From assembly GCF_015694705.1 (NCBI RefSeq), contig NZ_JADQDR010000007.1, positions 124,001 through 188,000 on the forward strand: DNA of 64,000 bases. The letters are read 5' to 3'. Shown here one piece after another: positions 61,610-64,000 of this stretch (positions are counted from its first letter, which is position 1; every line of letters starts with the position of its first letter). Made by a program: the position numbers and the translations under genes. Origin of the DNA: Pontibacter rufus. Lineage in GTDB: Bacteria > Bacteroidota > Bacteroidia > Cytophagales > Hymenobacteraceae. The notes beneath the pieces are model-generated. The model worked only from the letters and a program-made list of their open reading frames with translations, had not been told where the DNA came from and searched no databases.

Positions 61610-62881
61610 ATGGATACTTTAACTACCTCCCTTACCCAGGAAGCCGTGCAACGGTTTTCCAGCATCCGTGCTCTTACTGAACGTATCTGCGCGCCATTGG
61701 AGCCGGAAGACACCGTGGTGCAGCCCATGGCAGACGTGAGTCCGCCGAAGTGGCATATGGCACACAGCAGCTGGTTTTTTGAGGCTTTTGTGCTGCAGCC
61801 CTACCTGCCCGGCTATAAAGTATTTCATCCCAGGTATAGCTTCCTGTTTAACTCCTACTACAACACGGTGGGCAGCCGCGTGCAGCGCGACAAGCGGGGC
61901 ACGCTCACACGGCCGCCCCTGCGCGATATTTACGCTTACCGCCAGCATGTAACGGCACACGTACAGAAACTGCTTCAAAGTATAACCGGGGACAAAGCCG
62001 CACAAATGCTCCCGATTCTGGAACTGGGCCTGCAACACGAACAGCAACATCAGGAACTGCTCCTTACCGACATCAAGTATATCCTGAGCACCAATCCGCT
62101 GCTGCCGGTATACAAGCCGCAATCTTATCAGCCTGAAAACAAGGATGCGGGCAAGGCTGGATTTCTGGAAGTGCCCGGCGGCAGGTATACCATCGGCTAC
62201 CAGGGAGCTGGCTTTAGCTTCGACAACGAACTGGGCGTACATGATGTGCTGGTAGAGGATTTCAGTATTATGAACCGGCTGGTAACCAATGGCGAGTACC
62301 TGGAGTTTATGCAGGACGGCGGCTACAATAATTTCCGGCACTGGCTGGATGAAGGGCTGGCGCTGGTGCGCGCGCAGGGCCTCGAAGCACCGCTATATTG
62401 GGTTAAGCAGGACGAAGTATGGCATCGTTTTACCATGCATGGCCTGGAGAAAGTAAACCTGAACGATCCGGTTTGTCACCTGAGCTTTTACGAAGCCGAT
62501 GCTTTTGCCAACTGGGCAGGCAAGTGCCTGCTCACTGAGTTTGAATGGGAAGCAGCAGCACAGGTATATCCGCCCCAAAAGGGCAACTTTGTGGAGACGG
62601 ATTTACTGGAGCCTGTTGCCGCCGACCCGGCGCAGGAAGGGCTGCAGCAACTGTATGGCGATGTATGGGAATGGACCTACAGCGCCTACCACCCGTATCC
62701 GGGCTTTACCAAAGCGCCCGGCGCTATTGGCGAGTACAACGGCAAGTTTATGCTGAACCAGATGGTGCTGCGCGGCGGCTCCTGCGCTACGTCCCAAAGC
62801 CACATCCGTACCACCTACCGCAACTTCTTTCACCCGGACAAACGCTGGCAGTATACCGGTATCCGGCTGGCCCAAAAATAA
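61610..62881 (+). CDS. egtB: Ergothioneine biosynthesis protein EgtB
   Basis: From ATG 61610 it has 423 residues. An N-terminal DinB-like helical domain holds the iron ligands PKWHMAHSSWFFEAFV and LQHEQQHQELLLTDIKYIL (the HxxxHxE pattern in HEQQHQE). The C-terminal formylglycine-generating-enzyme fold is VPGGRYTIGYQGAGFSFDNE, YGDVWEWTYSAYHPYPGF and VLRGGSCATSQSHIRTTYRN. EgtB is a non-haem iron sulfoxide synthase that joins a sulfur donor to trimethylhistidine using oxygen. The egtD gene begins 5 bp after its stop. Confidence 0.93.
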   Translation: MDTLTTSLTQEAVQRFSSIRALTERICAPLEPEDTVVQPMADVSPPKWHMAHSSWFFEAFVLQPYLPGYKVFHPRYSFLFNSYYNTVGSRVQRDKRGTLTRPPLRDIYAYRQHVTAHVQKLLQSITGDKAAQMLPILELGLQHEQQHQELLLTDIKYILSTNPLLPVYKPQSYQPENKDAGKAGFLEVPGGRYTIGYQGAGFSFDNELGVHDVLVEDFSIMNRLVTNGEYLEFMQDGGYNNFRHWLDEGLALVRAQGLEAPLYWVKQDEVWHRFTMHGLEKVNLNDPVCHLSFYEADAFANWAGKCLLTEFEWEAAAQVYPPQKGNFVETDLLEPVAADPAQEGLQQLYGDVWEWTYSAYHPYPGFTKAPGAIGEYNGKFMLNQMVLRGGSCATSQSHIRTTYRNFFHPDKRWQYTGIRLAQK

Positions 62882-62885
62882 GAAA

Positions 62886-63893
62886 ATGGAAATAAACACG
62901 GCTTTTCAATCAATGATAAACCTGAGCCAGAAGAAAAGCGGCGCCAGCGATACAGCAGCCTTTGCAACCGATGTAAACGATGGTCTGAGCCAGGATCAGA
63001 AATCACTCCCCTCCCGCTACTTTTACGACGGCGAGGGCAGCAGGCTTTTCCAGGAGATAATGGAACTGCCGGAATACTACCTGACACGCGCTGAATATGA
63101 AGTGCTGACTGAAAACAAAGAAGCAATAGCCAGGGAATTTGCCGGCGCTGGCTTTTTTCACCTCATTGATCTGGGTGCAGGCGATGCGCTGAAAACAAAA
63201 ATTCTGCTGCAGCAACTCACTGTTCAGCAAAGTGCTTTCAGCTATATACCCGTAGATATTTCAGGCGATATCCTGCAGCAGCTCAGTGGCAGCCTGCAAA
63301 CCGAAATGCCTGCTCTAAGTATGCAGGCCGTTGTAGGCGAATATTCTAAAGCGTTGGAATGGCTCCAGGCAAATAAGTCCGGCCGCAAAGTTGTTCTGTT
63401 CCTGGGCTCCAATATTGGTAATTTTAAAGCTGATGAAAGCAGGAACTTTTTGTGCAGTGTGCGGGCTTACCTGCAGCCCGGCGACAAACTGCTCATGGGC
63501 ATCGATCTGCGCAAAGACCCCGACGTGATACTGCGCGCTTACGATGATGCTGCCGGCGTAACCGCCGCGTTTAACCTTAACCTCCTGCGCCGCATTAACC
63601 GGGAGCTGGGCGGCAATTTTGACCTGGATCAGTTTCGCCATTATGCGCTGTATAACCCGCAGGACGGTGTGATGCGCAGCTACCTGGTCAGCAAAAAAGA
63701 GCAGGAAGTATACATCCGCGATCTGCAGAAGTCCTTTCATTTCGCTGCCTGGGAAACCATACATACCGAAAACTCGCACAAGTATACGCTGCCACAGGTA
63801 CAGGATTTAGGCATGGCCTGCGGCTTTACACTGCAAACCGTTTTTCAGGATAAAAACAAGCGTTTTGCCGATGTGCTGTTCTCTGTAGATTGA
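62886..63893 (+). CDS. egtD: L-histidine N-alpha-methyltransferase EgtD
   Basis: A 335-residue methyltransferase. Family motifs are SRYFYDGEGSRLFQEIMELP, EYYLTRAEYEVLT, the SAM loop LIDLGAGDALKTKILLQQL and LFLGSNIGNFKADESRNFL. It trimethylates histidine to hercynine, the first step to ergothioneine; EgtB then adds sulfur. It starts 5 bp after egtB, in one operon. A third same-strand frame begins 4 bp after its stop. Confidence 0.93.
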   Translation: MEINTAFQSMINLSQKKSGASDTAAFATDVNDGLSQDQKSLPSRYFYDGEGSRLFQEIMELPEYYLTRAEYEVLTENKEAIAREFAGAGFFHLIDLGAGDALKTKILLQQLTVQQSAFSYIPVDISGDILQQLSGSLQTEMPALSMQAVVGEYSKALEWLQANKSGRKVVLFLGSNIGNFKADESRNFLCSVRAYLQPGDKLLMGIDLRKDPDVILRAYDDAAGVTAAFNLNLLRRINRELGGNFDLDQFRHYALYNPQDGVMRSYLVSKKEQEVYIRDLQKSFHFAAWETIHTENSHKYTLPQVQDLGMACGFTLQTVFQDKNKRFADVLFSVD

Positions 63894-63896
63894 ACT

Positions 63897-64000
63897 ATGA
63901 AACAAAGTATAAGTAACCCTAAAGCATACATTACCCTTGCCACCGGCAGCAGCTATTTCGATAGCCCCGACGCGGCCATCGATGCCGCCATTGCAGCGCT
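63897..64000 (+). CDS. Start of an unidentified third gene of the egt operon (runs off the window)
   Basis: ATG 63897 opens a frame to the window end, reading MKQSISNPKAYITLATGSSY followed by FDSPDAAIDAAIAA. It begins 4 bp after the egtD stop, so it is almost certainly co-transcribed. A C-S lyase (EgtE) would be the expected missing step, but the 34 residues visible do not identify it. Confidence 0.55.
   Translation, partial: MKQSISNPKAYITLATGSSYFDSPDAAIDAAIAA

Noticed and set aside
1..64000. rRNA genes, CRISPR arrays, prophage structural genes and complete insertion sequences
   Set aside because: None found on reading both strands; the only mobile-element traces are the transposase remnant with its REP hairpin and unassigned palindromes.

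Overview
The window looks like a chromosomal segment from a Bacteroidota bacterium of the order Cytophagales, probably Hymenobacteraceae (Pontibacter-like). Seen in sequence: proteins ending in type IX secretion (T9SS) sorting domains, TAnnTTTG-type -7 promoter boxes instead of clear Shine-Dalgarno sites, short intergenic stems, and families typical of the group (DUF2167, PorT-like barrel, ScyD-like lipoprotein, nucleoid-associated NdpA, tandem Ddl, EgtB/EgtD). The genus is inference from gene style, not from a marker gene.

Layout. 1-3.65 kb: a TPR-like fragment, a DinB/DUF1569 protein, a ScyD-like lipoprotein and a flavin oxidoreductase. 3.65-21.5 kb is an accessory (defence) region. It starts with an AT-rich patch holding a decayed hsdM tail, a tightly coupled ParB-domain protein plus D12-class adenine methylase (4.1-6.5 kb), and a REP-like hairpin next to a broken REP-associated transposase. 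A T9SS protein with a TIM-barrel-like front and a PhoD-like phosphatase follow. Then comes a five-gene minus-strand type I restriction operon (hsdR-hsdM-DUF1016 nuclease-hsdS-TIR), in which every junction overlaps or nearly touches and the last gene (TIR) is inactivated. A divergent HTH/coiled-coil gene and a CAU tRNA gene close this region.

21.8-64 kb is mostly housekeeping and envelope biology: HAD hydrolase and M50 protease; a zinc-peptidase lipoprotein; rhodanese and T9SS protein; PASTA protein and a 900-residue double D-Ala-D-Ala ligase; pgk; amtB; a membrane Fe-S protein paired with a flavin reductase; an HSL-type esterase and a TetR regulator; an M13 peptidase; DUF2167; a beta-barrel; NdpA; an HD protein; an ion channel; DUF5996 and an FMN reductase; TVP38, rhomboid and GH3; sirtuin, SRPBCC and TRIC; DoxX; an encapsulated-ferritin-like protein without a visible shell gene; menC; and egtB-egtD with an unidentified third gene running off the end.

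The best candidates for undescribed biology are (i) the ParB-adenine methylase pair with a 79-residue Gly/Thr/Ser/Ala linker, (ii) the type I restriction operon carrying an extra nuclease, an S subunit with a 200-residue C-terminal extension and a TIR effector, and (iii) the nonamer AAGTATAAA/TTTATACTT, which recurs across the host-like part of the window, sometimes inside terminator arms, and is almost absent from the accessory region.
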